Of a stretch of DNA of 50,589 nt, positions 24,661-32,456 are shown piece by piece. Source of the stretch: CBEULR01 sp965544035. Its GTDB lineage: Bacteria; Bacillota; Desulfotomaculia; Desulfotomaculales; Desulforudaceae. Position 1 is the stretch's first letter, and every line of letters begins with the position of its first letter. Position numbers and translations under genes: made by a program. The notes under the pieces are model-generated. The model was not told where the DNA came from. It saw nothing but the letters and a program-made list of their open reading frames with translations, and ran no database searches. Where the stretch lies: positions 1 to 50,589 of the forward strand of contig CBEULR010000014.1 in NCBI GenBank assembly GCA_965544035.1. Reading direction: 5' to 3'.

Positions 24661-26037
24661 TCATTGCAACGGGATATCTCTCAACGGATATTCCGCCCAG
24701 TCGGGGCTTTCAAAGTGCCACCACTCGTGGGGCAGGGGTAGAAAACCCTCGGCCGTCATTGCTTCCTGCAGAATGTCCCGGTTTCGCCGCGACTCGGCCG
24801 TCCCTCCCTGATAGCTGCGGTGGGCGCGCTCCGAAAAGTCGTCGAACCCCGTCGGCATAACCACCTCGGTTCCGTCAAGGGTGACCATGGTCACATCTAC
24901 CGCCGCCCCCCGGCTGTGCCGGGAACCTGTACGGGGCGAAGCCACAAACCGCTTGTCGGAGGCGGCCTCCCAAAGCATTTCCTGCGCTGAGGCCGGCCGG
25001 TAGGCATCCCACACCTTAAGCCGAAAACCCTGTTCCTTGAGGCGTTCGTTTACCCGCACCAATCGCTCGGCGACCGGCTGCACGAGATAGGCCCGCGGGG
25101 CACCATAGATTCTTCGGCCGACAAAATTGTCTGTACCGGCATAGCGAATCTCGGCCTCAATCGACGGATCCAGCGCGGTCACGTCGACTAGAGGCGGGTC
25201 GATATAGTCGGCAAACAGGTAGAAGTCCTGAATGGCATAGACCAGTACGACCGCTTTGGTAAGCATACTCTCCGGGTACACCCGCGTAATACCCGTTGGA
25301 CGAGCATTGTTCACGGCCCCCAGCACCTCCTCCGGTTTCGGGGAGCGGCCAAGACGCGGGTAAGCCTCGACCAGCAGTCCCTGGGTCTGGAGAATGCGGT
25401 CGCCCTCGCCCCACATTCGGCCCGGATCGGGAATACCGTAGAAGAAGGCATTCACATTTCTAAAATCGCACTTCGGAACCTTCTCGCCGGAAACCGGTCG
25501 GCTGTACAGGGCATCAAAACAGCCGATACCGAGCACGGCGAACCGGCCGGAATACCGCACCCGCAGGGCGTCATACAGCCCGGACAGGGAAACGGGACTA
25601 CCCGGCGCCAGCTCAAAAACGGCGGCCGGTCGGCTCCCCTTTTCCAATCCCAGCAGGTAGGCCGAATTGATAAACGACCCCGTTGACCGGAGATTCCCGG
25701 ACGGGTCCGGGGACGGCAGGTAAGCCCGTCCGTTCAGGACAAAAACCGGCCGGAACCGATCCCCCGGCAGACCATCCGACCCCGCACCGAAGGCAAAGAG
25801 GATGTCCCCCACCTCGTGCTGTCTCGTTCCCTGTGCTTCGGGAGTGCCGATCAGGAAAGCGGAAGACGGGGTCCCGTCAAAGCGGTTCACCTCCCGGAAT
25901 TCCCGGGGGTGAGTATTCACGTGAGGGAAAAGAAGCACGGCAATCACCGCCACGGCCAACGGCAGCAGCACGGCGATGATGCGTGTCCGGAGTATCCTTG
26001 CAGGGGAGCGCAAATCTACATCCTCCCTCTCTCCCAT
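24661..26037 (-). CDS. VanX-type D-Ala-D-Ala dipeptidase fused to an unrecognised exported domain
   Basis: A 458-residue membrane-anchored protein. A single transmembrane segment (about 20-38) is followed by a roughly 240-residue region I do not recognise (HEVGDILFAFGAGSDG, LGIGCFDALYSRPV, ITRVYPESMLTKAVVLVYAIQDFYLFADY). Residues 284-458 are a peptidase M15D (VanX/DdpX) domain with the zinc ligands H374 and D381 in SRHSRGAAVD and H441 in EWWHFE. VanX hydrolyses D-Ala-D-Ala; an exported form would act on wall peptides. The N-terminal region is far longer than in VanX. No van genes lie nearby, so resistance is not indicated. Confidence 0.82.
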   Translation of the reverse strand: MGEREDVDLRSPARILRTRIIAVLLPLAVAVIAVLLFPHVNTHPREFREVNRFDGTPSSAFLIGTPEAQGTRQHEVGDILFAFGAGSDGLPGDRFRPVFVLNGRAYLPSPDPSGNLRSTGSFINSAYLLGLEKGSRPAAVFELAPGSPVSLSGLYDALRVRYSGRFAVLGIGCFDALYSRPVSGEKVPKCDFRNVNAFFYGIPDPGRMWGEGDRILQTQGLLVEAYPRLGRSPKPEEVLGAVNNARPTGITRVYPESMLTKAVVLVYAIQDFYLFADYIDPPLVDVTALDPSIEAEIRYAGTDNFVGRRIYGAPRAYLVQPVAERLVRVNERLKEQGFRLKVWDAYRPASAQEMLWEAASDKRFVASPRTGSRHSRGAAVDVTMVTLDGTEVVMPTGFDDFSERAHRSYQGGTAESRRNRDILQEAMTAEGFLPLPHEWWHFESPDWAEYPLRDIPLQ

Positions 26038-26049
26038 ACACTATACCAT

Positions 26050-26112
26050 CGGGAGCTGAAAGATGAGAAATAAGAAGTGAGAAGCAGGAAGTGATGTGGA
26101 AATGAACCAATG
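26050..26112. repeat. Short heptad array between cysK and the VanX-like gene
   Basis: Degenerate GAARTGA-type heptads (GAAATAA, GAAGTGA, GAAGCAG, GAAGTGA) fill the 75-base spacer between the two genes. They resemble the arrays at 22047, 22242, 24578 and 36030. Confidence 0.6.
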
Positions 26113-27021
26113 CTACGGGGAGCACTTGGCACAGATCGAACGGAACAGAGTCGTGCTCAGGTAGCGGTCACCCCGGTCGGGCAGAACGACGACAATCGTG
26201 CCGGACTCCATTTCTTCAGCCATCCGGATGGCCCCGGCCACCGCCGCACCGCTCGACATACCCACAAACACGCCTTCGCGGGTGGCCAGCTCCCGGGTGA
26301 TTTCAAAGGCCTGCCCGTCATCGATCGTGATCTTCCGGTCCAGCAGCTCGGGCCGGTAAATGCGGGGCACAATCGCCTCATCCATGTTCTTCAGCCCCTG
26401 GATGGCGTGACCCCTGACCGGTTCTACCCCGACAATTTGCACCGAAGGTTTCCGATCCTTCAGATACCGTCCGATGCCCATCAGCGTTCCGGTCGTTCCC
26501 ATGCCGGCCACAAAGCAGTCCACCGCTCCTTCGGTCTGGGACCAGATTTCAGGTCCTGTGGTTTCATAGTGGGCCAGGATATTGTCCTCGTTCTCAAACT
26601 GGTTGGGCATATAGTAGCGTTCCGGATCCGAAGCCATAATCTCGTGCGCCCTCCGGATCGCCCCGTCGGTGCCCTCGTTCGCCGGCGTAAGCACGATCTC
26701 CGCCCCGAAGGCCTCAAGAACACGGTGCCGCTCGGTGCTCACACATCCGGGCATCACCAGCTTGACCCGGTATCCCCGGGCCGCTCCGATCATCGCCAGG
26801 GCGATCCCGGTGTTTCCCGACGTAGGCTCCAGAATAACCTTTCCAGCACCCAGCAGTCCGGTTTCCTCGGCCTTTTTTACCATATAGAAAGCCGGGCGGT
26901 CCTTAATTGAACCGCCTGGGTTGCACCCCTCCAGCTTCCCGAAGATTCTCACCCTCGGATTGGGGGTCATTTTGGCGAGTTCAATAAGCGGCGTACGGCC
27001 GATCGCGGACAGGATGTTCAT
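26113..27021 (-). CDS. cysK: Cysteine synthase family protein
   Basis: A 302-residue PLP enzyme that makes cysteine from O-acetylserine (or a related substrate) and sulfide. The PLP lysine is K40 in GGSIKDRPA; SGNTGIALA and the GMGTTGTLMG phosphate loop are intact. The C-terminus carries CAKC, a possible redox or metal site. ATG 27021 follows GGGAGGGG. The CysK versus CysM type and the use of phosphoserine or cystathionine pathways cannot be settled by eye. In this sulfide-producing host it would be the sulfide-assimilation step. Confidence 0.88.
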   Translation of the reverse strand: MNILSAIGRTPLIELAKMTPNPRVRIFGKLEGCNPGGSIKDRPAFYMVKKAEETGLLGAGKVILEPTSGNTGIALAMIGAARGYRVKLVMPGCVSTERHRVLEAFGAEIVLTPANEGTDGAIRRAHEIMASDPERYYMPNQFENEDNILAHYETTGPEIWSQTEGAVDCFVAGMGTTGTLMGIGRYLKDRKPSVQIVGVEPVRGHAIQGLKNMDEAIVPRIYRPELLDRKITIDDGQAFEITRELATREGVFVGMSSGAAVAGAIRMAEEMESGTIVVVLPDRGDRYLSTTLFRSICAKCSP

Positions 27022-27136
27022 CGAAAACCCCTCCCGTGCATGTAATTCGCCCGGAACCGTTAAAACCCTGCCCGGCATAACTTATGCCCGGTTTTGGCAT
27101 AACTAGAACGAGTAAGAGAATAGGAGGCCAAAAGAA

Positions 27137-27778
27137 GTGGAAAACGGAAAATCCAGGAAGCAAGATCTCAGCACGCCGGACCGGGTAGACGGCCGTTGGT
27201 GGCTGGCACTGTTGCTGGCGGCGGGTGCCGCGGTGTTTCTGCTCTGGCTGAATTCAGGGCCTTCTCTCGGCCCCTCTCCCAAGCCGCAGCCCCGTCCGCC
27301 CGCGGCCGAAACCGAACCGGTACCGGAACAGACCGCAAGAACAGTAACTGAGGAAGATGTGCTTGAGTACCTCACCGCGGAGGCCAACCGTACAAACGCG
27401 GCGGCCATTCTGAGTTCAACCGAAATGCGCTTCCCGCTGACCGACATTCTGGCTACCCCGGAAATGCAGGCGGCACTCTCGGACCTGATTACCGACCCGC
27501 AGGTTCAGGAGACATTTGTAGGCGTACTCGGCAGCCGGAACGGGGTTGAAGCGATGGGGCGGCAGATGAAACGGCCCGAAACCCGGGATATGATGGCCTC
27601 CATTCTGAGCCGGCCGGAGGCGCGGGAGAGCGTTCTGGAAATGATGGCCCAGCCCCGGATGCGCGACACCGTCAGGGCGATGGTTCGTGATCCACAGCTG
27701 CGTCCGCTGCTGCTGTCCGAACTCGGTGCGGCGGCTGATGAACGCGGTCCGGCAGGTGCCCCGGAAATCACAGACTGA
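27137..27778 (+). CDS. GerD-like membrane-anchored protein
   Basis: A 213-residue protein with one transmembrane helix (about 21-38), a proline-rich linker, and repeated helical units about 17 residues apart (LATPEMQAALSDLITDPQ, KRPETRDMMASILSRPEAR, AQPRMRDTVRAMVRDPQ). That pattern resembles spore germination protein GerD, which clusters germinant receptors in Bacillus; the match is by pattern only, and it lacks a lipobox. The GTG start follows TAGGAGG. A tiny membrane gene follows closely and may be cotranscribed. Confidence 0.6.
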   Translation: MENGKSRKQDLSTPDRVDGRWWLALLLAAGAAVFLLWLNSGPSLGPSPKPQPRPPAAETEPVPEQTARTVTEEDVLEYLTAEANRTNAAAILSSTEMRFPLTDILATPEMQAALSDLITDPQVQETFVGVLGSRNGVEAMGRQMKRPETRDMMASILSRPEARESVLEMMAQPRMRDTVRAMVRDPQLRPLLLSELGAAADERGPAGAPEITD

Positions 27779-27801
27779 TGATTTTAAGGAGATGAGCGGC
27801 G

Positions 27802-27900
27802 GTGGATCTCGGTGCCCTGGCGATCTTTATTTTGGCCGTCTTGGCCTCAGGTCTGCTCTACTTCGTGCTGCGGATCCTGCGGCAGATGAACACGCCCTAG
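27802..27900 (+). CDS. 32-residue single-span membrane peptide
   Basis: A small frame with an AAGGAG site ten bases upstream of a GTG start, 23 bases after the GerD-like gene. It encodes one hydrophobic helix (LGALAIFILAVLASGLLY) followed by a basic end (RILRQMNTP). Its stop overlaps the stop of the converging gene by four bases. The binding site and helix make it credible; no family is recognised. Confidence 0.5.
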   Translation: MDLGALAIFILAVLASGLLYFVLRILRQMNTP

Positions 27901-28166
27901 ACCCTCCTCTCGAATTCCGGCCATTCCCGGCATAATCTTCGGGCGGTTTCAATCAGCTGTTCGTCGCTGAAATAGGCCGTGTCCCGGTGGGCAAGAGCGG
28001 CCAGTTTCCGGCGCAGGCAGTTTCGGGTTACCGACAGGCTGCGGCTCTGGCTCGCAGCGTTGGACAGGGGTGTCCTCAGCCTCAATTCGAGCTGATCCGC
28101 ATGGTCGGCAATCTGCTTCAAGAAATAACGGCGAATCTTTTCCGGACGGTACTTATTCCTTTTCAT
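27897..28166 (-). CDS. Hypothetical basic protein
   Basis: An 89-residue basic, mostly helical protein (KYRPEKIRRYFLKQIADHADQLELRLR ... SDEQLIETARRLCREWPEFERR, quoted in parts). I do not recognise the family. ATG 28166 is preceded by GAGGGTG. It lies downstream of pheA on the same strand, 50 bases beyond its stop, and its 3' end touches the small membrane peptide gene. The charge pattern would allow nucleic-acid binding but nothing shows it. Confidence 0.6.
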   Translation of the reverse strand: MKRNKYRPEKIRRYFLKQIADHADQLELRLRTPLSNAASQSRSLSVTRNCLRRKLAALAHRDTAYFSDEQLIETARRLCREWPEFERRV

Positions 28167-28217
28167 CGTATCACCCTCATTTATTATCCCTGCCCGTGCG
28201 GGATTATAAAGCATAAA

Positions 28218-29072
28218 CTAATTCACAGCCGAAACCTGCTGCCGTTCGAGAACAGCCGCCGGGTAAGAGCCAAGCACGCGCATCAGGTTGCAGCTTTCGG
28301 TCAGCTCGGCCAGCAGAGATTGTACTTTCGGCTCGTGCACGCCTCCGGCGAAATCAATGAAGAAGATGTATTTGCCGAGCTGAGTCCGAGCGGGACGGGA
28401 CTCGATGCGGGTCAGGTTAAGGCCTCGCCGGGCAAACGAGCCCAGCAGCGTGTACAGCGCCCCCGGATGATCATCCACCGAAACCACCAGCGAGGTCTTC
28501 TCCGGTCGTCCTCTGCGGCAGCCGGGGGGACCCAATACCAGAAACCGCGTTTCATTCCGGTCAAGGTCGGTGACGTCCTCGTCCAGTACATCCAGACCGT
28601 ATAATTCCGCAGCGCGCCGGCTGCCCAGCGCGGCCAGTCCGGGCGCCGATGCCGCTACCGTACGTGCGGCATCGGCGGTGCTGGGAACCTCCCGCAAACG
28701 CACATTCGGATAACGCTCCGCAAGCCGCCTCCGGCACTGCGCCAATGCCTGCGGGTGTGAGACCACAGTGTGCACGGTCTCGGGAGGAGTCTGGGACCGA
28801 ACCAGCAGGTGGTGTCTGACCGGAATAACAAGCTCGTCGCAGATTTCAATGCTATTGCTGTAAGAGGCCAGAAGATCCAGAGTGAGCCCGACCGAACCCT
28901 CTCCCGAGTTTTCCACAGGCAGCACCCCGCGCTCCAAACGCCCAGCGCCGACTCCCTGCACAATTTCGACCAGAGAACTGAGTGGAACCAGCACTGCCTC
29001 ACTCGTCACGGCCAGATGCAGCGCCGCCTGTTCGGAGAACGTACCTTCCGGCCCCAAATACCCGATACGCAC
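28218..29072 (-). CDS. pheA: Prephenate dehydratase
   Basis: A 284-residue enzyme that converts prephenate to phenylpyruvate, the committed step to phenylalanine. The N-terminal part (RIGYLGPEGTFSEQAALHLA) and the catalytic ETRFLVLG motif are present. A C-terminal ACT domain with ESRPARTQLGKYIFFID gives feedback inhibition by Phe. There is no fused chorismate mutase. The start is GTG 29072, three bases after the aroF stop, so the pair forms an operon under the T-box leader. Confidence 0.92.
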   Translation of the reverse strand: MRIGYLGPEGTFSEQAALHLAVTSEAVLVPLSSLVEIVQGVGAGRLERGVLPVENSGEGSVGLTLDLLASYSNSIEICDELVIPVRHHLLVRSQTPPETVHTVVSHPQALAQCRRRLAERYPNVRLREVPSTADAARTVAASAPGLAALGSRRAAELYGLDVLDEDVTDLDRNETRFLVLGPPGCRRGRPEKTSLVVSVDDHPGALYTLLGSFARRGLNLTRIESRPARTQLGKYIFFIDFAGGVHEPKVQSLLAELTESCNLMRVLGSYPAAVLERQQVSAVN

Positions 29073-29075
29073 GGA

Positions 29076-30101
29076 TTAGATTCCCCCCTTCCGGTATCGC
29101 CCAACAGCCCTGGAAACGGCCTCCAGCCCCGCCATCAGATCGCGGAAAGCTTCCGGCGTTAGAGACTGCTTCCCGTCACACAGCGCCCTCTCCGGATGAG
29201 GATGAACCTCCACAATGATACCGTCGGCTCCGGCCGCCACAGCGGCCCGGGACATCGGCGCAACCAGTCGCGGATCACCCGTCCCGTGGCTGGGGTCAAC
29301 GATCACCGGCAAGTGACTCAAGCCCTTGACCAGCGGCACCGCACTCAAGTCCAGCGTGTTGCGGGTCATCCGCTCGAAAGTCCGGATACCGCGTTCACAA
29401 AGGACCACATTCGGGTTGCCTTCCGACATTATGTATTCGGCCGCCATCAGCCACTCCTCAACCGTTGACGACATTCCACGCTTGAGCAGCACCGGTTTAC
29501 CCGTGCGCCCCACTTCCCGCAGCAGGTCGAAATTCTGCATATTGCGCGAGCCGATCTGCAGCATGTCAACGTGCTTAAACGCCAGTCTGAGGCTGGACAC
29601 ATTGATCACTTCGGTTACCGTCGCCAGACCATAAGCCCGACCGGCCTCGGCCAGCAACAATACCCCTTCCTCCTCCAGTCCCTGGAAACTATAGGGTGAG
29701 GTCCGCGGTTTGAACGCTCCCCCGCGGAGAATCACGGCACCCCCTTCAGCCGCCGCCCGCGCCGCCTCCATTATCTGTTCCCGGCTCTCCACCGCACAGG
29801 GACCGGCGATCACCGTCGTCTCGCCGCCGCCGATTTCAACCCTGCCCACACGGACCACCGTATCCTCGGTGCGGACCGCACGTGAAGCCAGCTTGTACGG
29901 CACTCCTATTTCCACTACCCGCTGCACACCGGGACAGCGCCCCAAGTCGAGATCGGTCGGGCGCATCCCGGCCCCGTTCGCCTGGATCACAATCGGCCCC
30001 ACGGCTCCGGCGCAGTATGTCTGAAAACCGTAACGCTCCAACACCTTGCCGACCTGGACCACCTGTGATCGTGAGGCATTCTTCTCCATCACCACTACCA
30101 T
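29076..30101 (-). CDS. aroF: DAHP synthase (3-deoxy-7-phosphoheptulonate synthase) with N-terminal ferredoxin-like domain
   Basis: A 341-residue type I-beta DAHP synthase that opens the shikimate pathway from PEP and erythrose 4-phosphate. An N-terminal ferredoxin-like regulatory domain (1 to about 70, MVVVMEKNASRSQVVQV) precedes the barrel with AGPCAVES, RGGAFKPRTSPYSFQGL, KRGMSSTVEEWL and VDPSHGTGDPRLV. AAGGAGGG precedes the ATG. It is the first gene after the duplicated T-box leader, and is followed directly by pheA. Confidence 0.93.
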   Translation of the reverse strand: MVVVMEKNASRSQVVQVGKVLERYGFQTYCAGAVGPIVIQANGAGMRPTDLDLGRCPGVQRVVEIGVPYKLASRAVRTEDTVVRVGRVEIGGGETTVIAGPCAVESREQIMEAARAAAEGGAVILRGGAFKPRTSPYSFQGLEEEGVLLLAEAGRAYGLATVTEVINVSSLRLAFKHVDMLQIGSRNMQNFDLLREVGRTGKPVLLKRGMSSTVEEWLMAAEYIMSEGNPNVVLCERGIRTFERMTRNTLDLSAVPLVKGLSHLPVIVDPSHGTGDPRLVAPMSRAAVAAGADGIIVEVHPHPERALCDGKQSLTPEAFRDLMAGLEAVSRAVGRYRKGGI

Positions 30102-30130
30102 ACTGATCCCTCCTTGATCTTCAAAAACAT

Positions 30131-30510
30131 AAAAGCCCGGACCGTCCCCCTCTTGGGACGAAGTCCGGGCTCCGCGTTACCACCCAAGTTGACCCCATAC
30201 GAGGCCCACTCAATCAGGTACGGGAAACCAGCCCTGAAACCAAAAAACCCTTCGCCCTTGAGGGACGAAAGGCATTGCTTCCGCGGTACCACCCTGATTG
30301 GCCGTATCCGAACGACCCACTTTGGCGAAGGGTACAGGACTCGATCCGATACCCCCTCCCAGGTAACGGCGGGAGATTCCGTCCAAGCCTACACAGCAAG
30401 CGCTTTCAGCCGGCGACTCCGGGGAGAACTTCAATCCGCTCGTGCCTGGAAGTGCTCCCAGTCGATGACACTTCCTCCCTGGGAAGCCGGTCGCGGTCTA
30501 CTTTTCCCCT
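30131..30510 (-). ncRNA. T-box leader with duplicated antiterminator/terminator for aroF-pheA
   Basis: A T-box riboswitch upstream of aroF. Stem I begins near 30510; an AG-bulge-type distal arm (GGAAGTG ... CACTTCC) and a likely specifier loop (GAAG-TTC) follow, with TTC (Phe) at 30426-30428. The first T-box sequence (AGGGTGGTACCGCGG) is at 30281-30295, with terminator 1 at 30242-30272 ending in TTTTTT. A second T-box (GGGTGGTAACGCGG) at 30172-30185 and a second terminator at 30131-30171 follow without a second Stem I. Uncharged tRNA-Phe would favour antitermination at both. The specifier reading is by eye. Confidence 0.9.
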
Positions 30511-30546
30511 TCACAGTCTTTGGCGTTCTGGATACTTTGTTTAGGA

Positions 30547-30576
30547 ATTGTACCAGAGGGGAATGCCTTCTGTCAA
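30547..30576 (-). promoter_or_regulatory. Sigma-A promoter of the T-box/aroF-pheA operon
   Basis: A perfect TTGACA (30571-30576), an 18-base spacer and TACAAT (30547-30552) lie on the minus strand immediately upstream of the T-box Stem I. Confidence 0.85.
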
Positions 30577-30743
30577 TCATATTTGAGTCGTCAGTATTTA
30601 TCTATACTACTGCCCTGAGAATAATCCCCCGCAAGAACACCCGGCACTCAATCGTGCAAACCTTTCAAGGCCCCATTTTCAACCCCATGATCATTCCCTG
30701 CCCACTGCCCGAACGCTCTAGGCCGAGCCGAAATGTGAAGTAT

Positions 30744-30947
30744 TTAAGTGTCCGACCCCAACCGCGTGTATTTCAGATCTCCGTCGTGACCGCTAGTTAT
30801 CGTCACAATCCAACCGTCGGTACAGCGTATCACACAGCGATCCACACTGGCGCTCTGGACCACCCCGCCCTCCATGATGCTGGACAGTACCTGATCAATG
30901 AGTGTGTGCTTGAACAGGATTTCCTGCGGTGTCATTTCGCCGGACAT
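30744..30947 (-). CDS. Hypothetical small protein
   Basis: A 67-residue protein (MSGEMTPQEILFKHTLIDQ at the start, then VDRCVIRCTDGWIVTITSG). An initial helix and a short beta hairpin with two cysteines are likely. No family is recognised. ATG 30947 follows GGAGGTGG. The 167 bases between its end and the aroF promoter hold nothing I can name. Confidence 0.5.
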   Translation of the reverse strand: MSGEMTPQEILFKHTLIDQVLSSIMEGGVVQSASVDRCVIRCTDGWIVTITSGHDGDLKYTRLGSDT

Positions 30948-31069
30948 AAGGCCACCTCCGTTCAATCCCTATCTTAAGCTTGCGCCGATTTGCAGGCTAT
31001 TAGTCATTTATGATATGCTAAGCACGCCGTAAATGATCATTCTATGTTATACACTTTAGGAAGGGTATC

Positions 31070-31078
31070 TGGTATTAT
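31070..31078 (+). promoter_or_regulatory. Extended -10 promoter
   Basis: TGGTATTAT, an extended -10 element, lies 26 bases before the zinc-ribbon membrane protein gene. No good -35 is seen. Confidence 0.45.
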
Positions 31079-31104
31079 GTTGGCAATTAAGGAGGGAAAG
31101 GGTA

Positions 31105-31383
31105 ATGGAGAGACCCAGTATTCGGTGTCCAAAGTGCAACCAGCGGGTAGTGCGCATCGGCCAGTTTGACAAGCTCTTCTATTGGGGTTTCGGCGGAACA
31201 ATTGTCATGGCGCTTCTCGGGTGGATTATGATGCCCGGTTTCTACTCGATCATTCCCATGTGGTGGTTCGGCTGTCTGATTATGTACCTGTTACGCCCCC
31301 TGTACACCTGTGACAATTGCGGTGTCACCTGGGATCCTCGGAAGGAAAGCGGTCCTCAAGCCGCTGTAAAGCGTGCCGATTAA
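31105..31383 (+). CDS. Small membrane protein with zinc-ribbon cysteines
   Basis: A 92-residue protein with CPKC near the start and CDNC near the end, flanking two hydrophobic segments (FGGTIVMALLGWIMMPG and IPMWWFGCLIMYLL). The two CxxC knuckles could make one zinc ribbon at the membrane surface. An AAGGAGG site precedes the ATG. A bidirectional terminator overlaps the stop. No named family is recognised. Confidence 0.75.
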   Translation: MERPSIRCPKCNQRVVRIGQFDKLFYWGFGGTIVMALLGWIMMPGFYSIIPMWWFGCLIMYLLRPLYTCDNCGVTWDPRKESGPQAAVKRAD

Positions 31384-31397
31384 TTCGGCACGCTTTT
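31368..31397. terminator. Bidirectional terminator
   Basis: A 12-base stem (AAAGCGTGCCGA/TCGGCACGCTTT) with a five-base loop overlaps the stops of the two converging genes. Confidence 0.85.
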
Positions 31398-31856
31398 GGC
31401 TTTGGGTCGTGATACCGGTAGGCGAATAGACAAGATCTGATAGTTTATCGTTCCGGCGGGTACCTTCACCTTCACTTTGGAACCGGTTTTTCCCGCCAGA
31501 AGGGACTTCCCGACAGGTGACAAATATGATACGTCCCCGCTCCCGATGCTGACCTCGGAGGGGTTCACAATCCGGAATGTGTAGCGCTCCCGGCTGTCCA
31601 GATCCTCCACCTCAACCTCACTGCCGACCGTCACAAAGGGGAGATTGTTATCCCCCTCATCCGTGGCCCTGCTGCGTTTAATCAGTGCATCCATCTTCTT
31701 AATGTATTTGCCGAGCAGCGCCTCAAACTCGGCCCGTTCCTTGGTGGGGGCCTGAAAATACTCGGTCATCACCTGGCTCTTGGAAGCCTCGATTTCCACA
31801 AGATGCTGTACAAGATATTCAAAAGCATCCTTGCTTAAAGTCAATTTCTCACTCAC
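31380..31856 (-). CDS. GreA/GreB family transcription elongation factor
   Basis: A 158-residue Gre-factor: an N-terminal coiled coil (about 1-75, LTLSKDAFEYLVQHLVEI ... KKMDALIKRS) and a C-terminal FKBP-like domain (VTVGSEVEVEDLDSRERYTFRIV; ISYLSPVGKSLLAG-like). Gre factors enter the RNA polymerase channel and trigger cleavage of backtracked RNA. The tip residues of the coiled coil differ from the usual DL-[EN]-[EN]AR-EY pattern (PTKERAEFEALL), so it may be a specialised homologue rather than the main GreA. The leader contains a terminator-like hairpin. Confidence 0.82.
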   Translation of the reverse strand: MSEKLTLSKDAFEYLVQHLVEIEASKSQVMTEYFQAPTKERAEFEALLGKYIKKMDALIKRSRATDEGDNNLPFVTVGSEVEVEDLDSRERYTFRIVNPSEVSIGSGDVSYLSPVGKSLLAGKTGSKVKVKVPAGTINYQILSIRLPVSRPKAKSVPN

Positions 31857-31902
31857 TCTAAACCCTCCCGCCTGCGTTAGTTATTAAATGGAAATTATTA
31901 TC

Positions 31903-31984
31903 CAAAAAAGAACAAGGGCATTTCGCCCGCTCGGCGAAATACCCATTTTAAATGATCTTATCACAAACATACAATCATTGTCAA
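31903..31984 (-). promoter_or_regulatory. greA promoter and early leader terminator
   Basis: On the minus strand TTGACA (31979-31984), an 18-base spacer and TAAGAT (31955-31960) form a promoter. Directly after the expected start a hairpin (31916-31944, ATTTCGCC/GGCGAAAT core plus GGG/CCC) is followed by TTGTTCTTTTTT. This looks like an intrinsic terminator giving a roughly 45-base RNA before the Gre gene. Confidence 0.75.
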
Positions 31985-32072
31985 CGATGCAGGATCCTTC
32001 CATTTAATACAAGAGTCGTAATTAATTACCCTATGCTGCATCATACCGTGATATAGAGAGGGGGGTAGAGAA

Positions 32073-32249
32073 TTGTTCTGGGACATTGCCGTGGTATTCG
32101 CGTTCGTGATCTTTGTCCTTGCCGCTTATAACGCATACCGCCACAGTGCAGCCCGCAGCGGGCAGTTCGTCAGGTGGCTGCTGATTTCGGGCGTGGCGCT
32201 GATGCTGCTCGTGGCAGGCTGGATTCAGCGCGGCGGAATGAACTCTTGA
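32073..32249 (+). CDS. 58-residue two-span membrane protein
   Basis: A small frame beginning with TTG after a GAGGGGGG site. Two hydrophobic helices (DIAVVFAFVIFVLAAYNAY; WLLISGVALMLLVAGWI) flank a short basic loop (RHSAARSGQFVR). No family is recognised. A hairpin terminator follows directly. It is divergent from the greA leader. Confidence 0.6.
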   Translation: MFWDIAVVFAFVIFVLAAYNAYRHSAARSGQFVRWLLISGVALMLLVAGWIQRGGMNS

Positions 32250-32256
32250 CTGTAAT

Positions 32257-32286
32257 AAAACGCCCCGCGGATGCGCGGGGTGTTAT
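32257..32286 (+). terminator. Hairpin terminator
   Basis: A GC-rich stem (ACGCCCCGCG pairing with the CGCGGGGTGT side across a short loop) then TTATT follows the small membrane gene. Confidence 0.6.
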
Positions 32287-32332
32287 TGGGTCCGGGAGTG
32301 TTCGGACATACTATGGGCGGAGGGATGCCGAG

Positions 32333-32440
32333 ATGGCTACATTTTTCGCCACACTGCTGTTGTTTCCGCTGTTAAAGGCGGCCGTTCCGGTCGTCCTGTA
32401 TGTCCTGTTTATGGACTGGATCGTGAAAAGCAGAGCCTGA
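32333..32440 (+). CDS. 35-residue single-span membrane peptide
   Basis: A small frame with GGAGGG about nine bases before the ATG. It encodes one long hydrophobic segment (LLLFPLLKAAVPVVLYVLF) ending in a charged tail. The start and binding site are clear but the frame is short. It converges on the ABC permease gene. Confidence 0.45.
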   Translation: MATFFATLLLFPLLKAAVPVVLYVLFMDWIVKSRA

Positions 32441-32456
32441 ACTAAACCTTGGCCCG

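Noticed and set aside
24661..26037. Vancomycin resistance gene
   Set aside because: The VanX-like domain is alone, exported and fused to another domain; there are no vanH, vanA or vanRS-type genes beside it.
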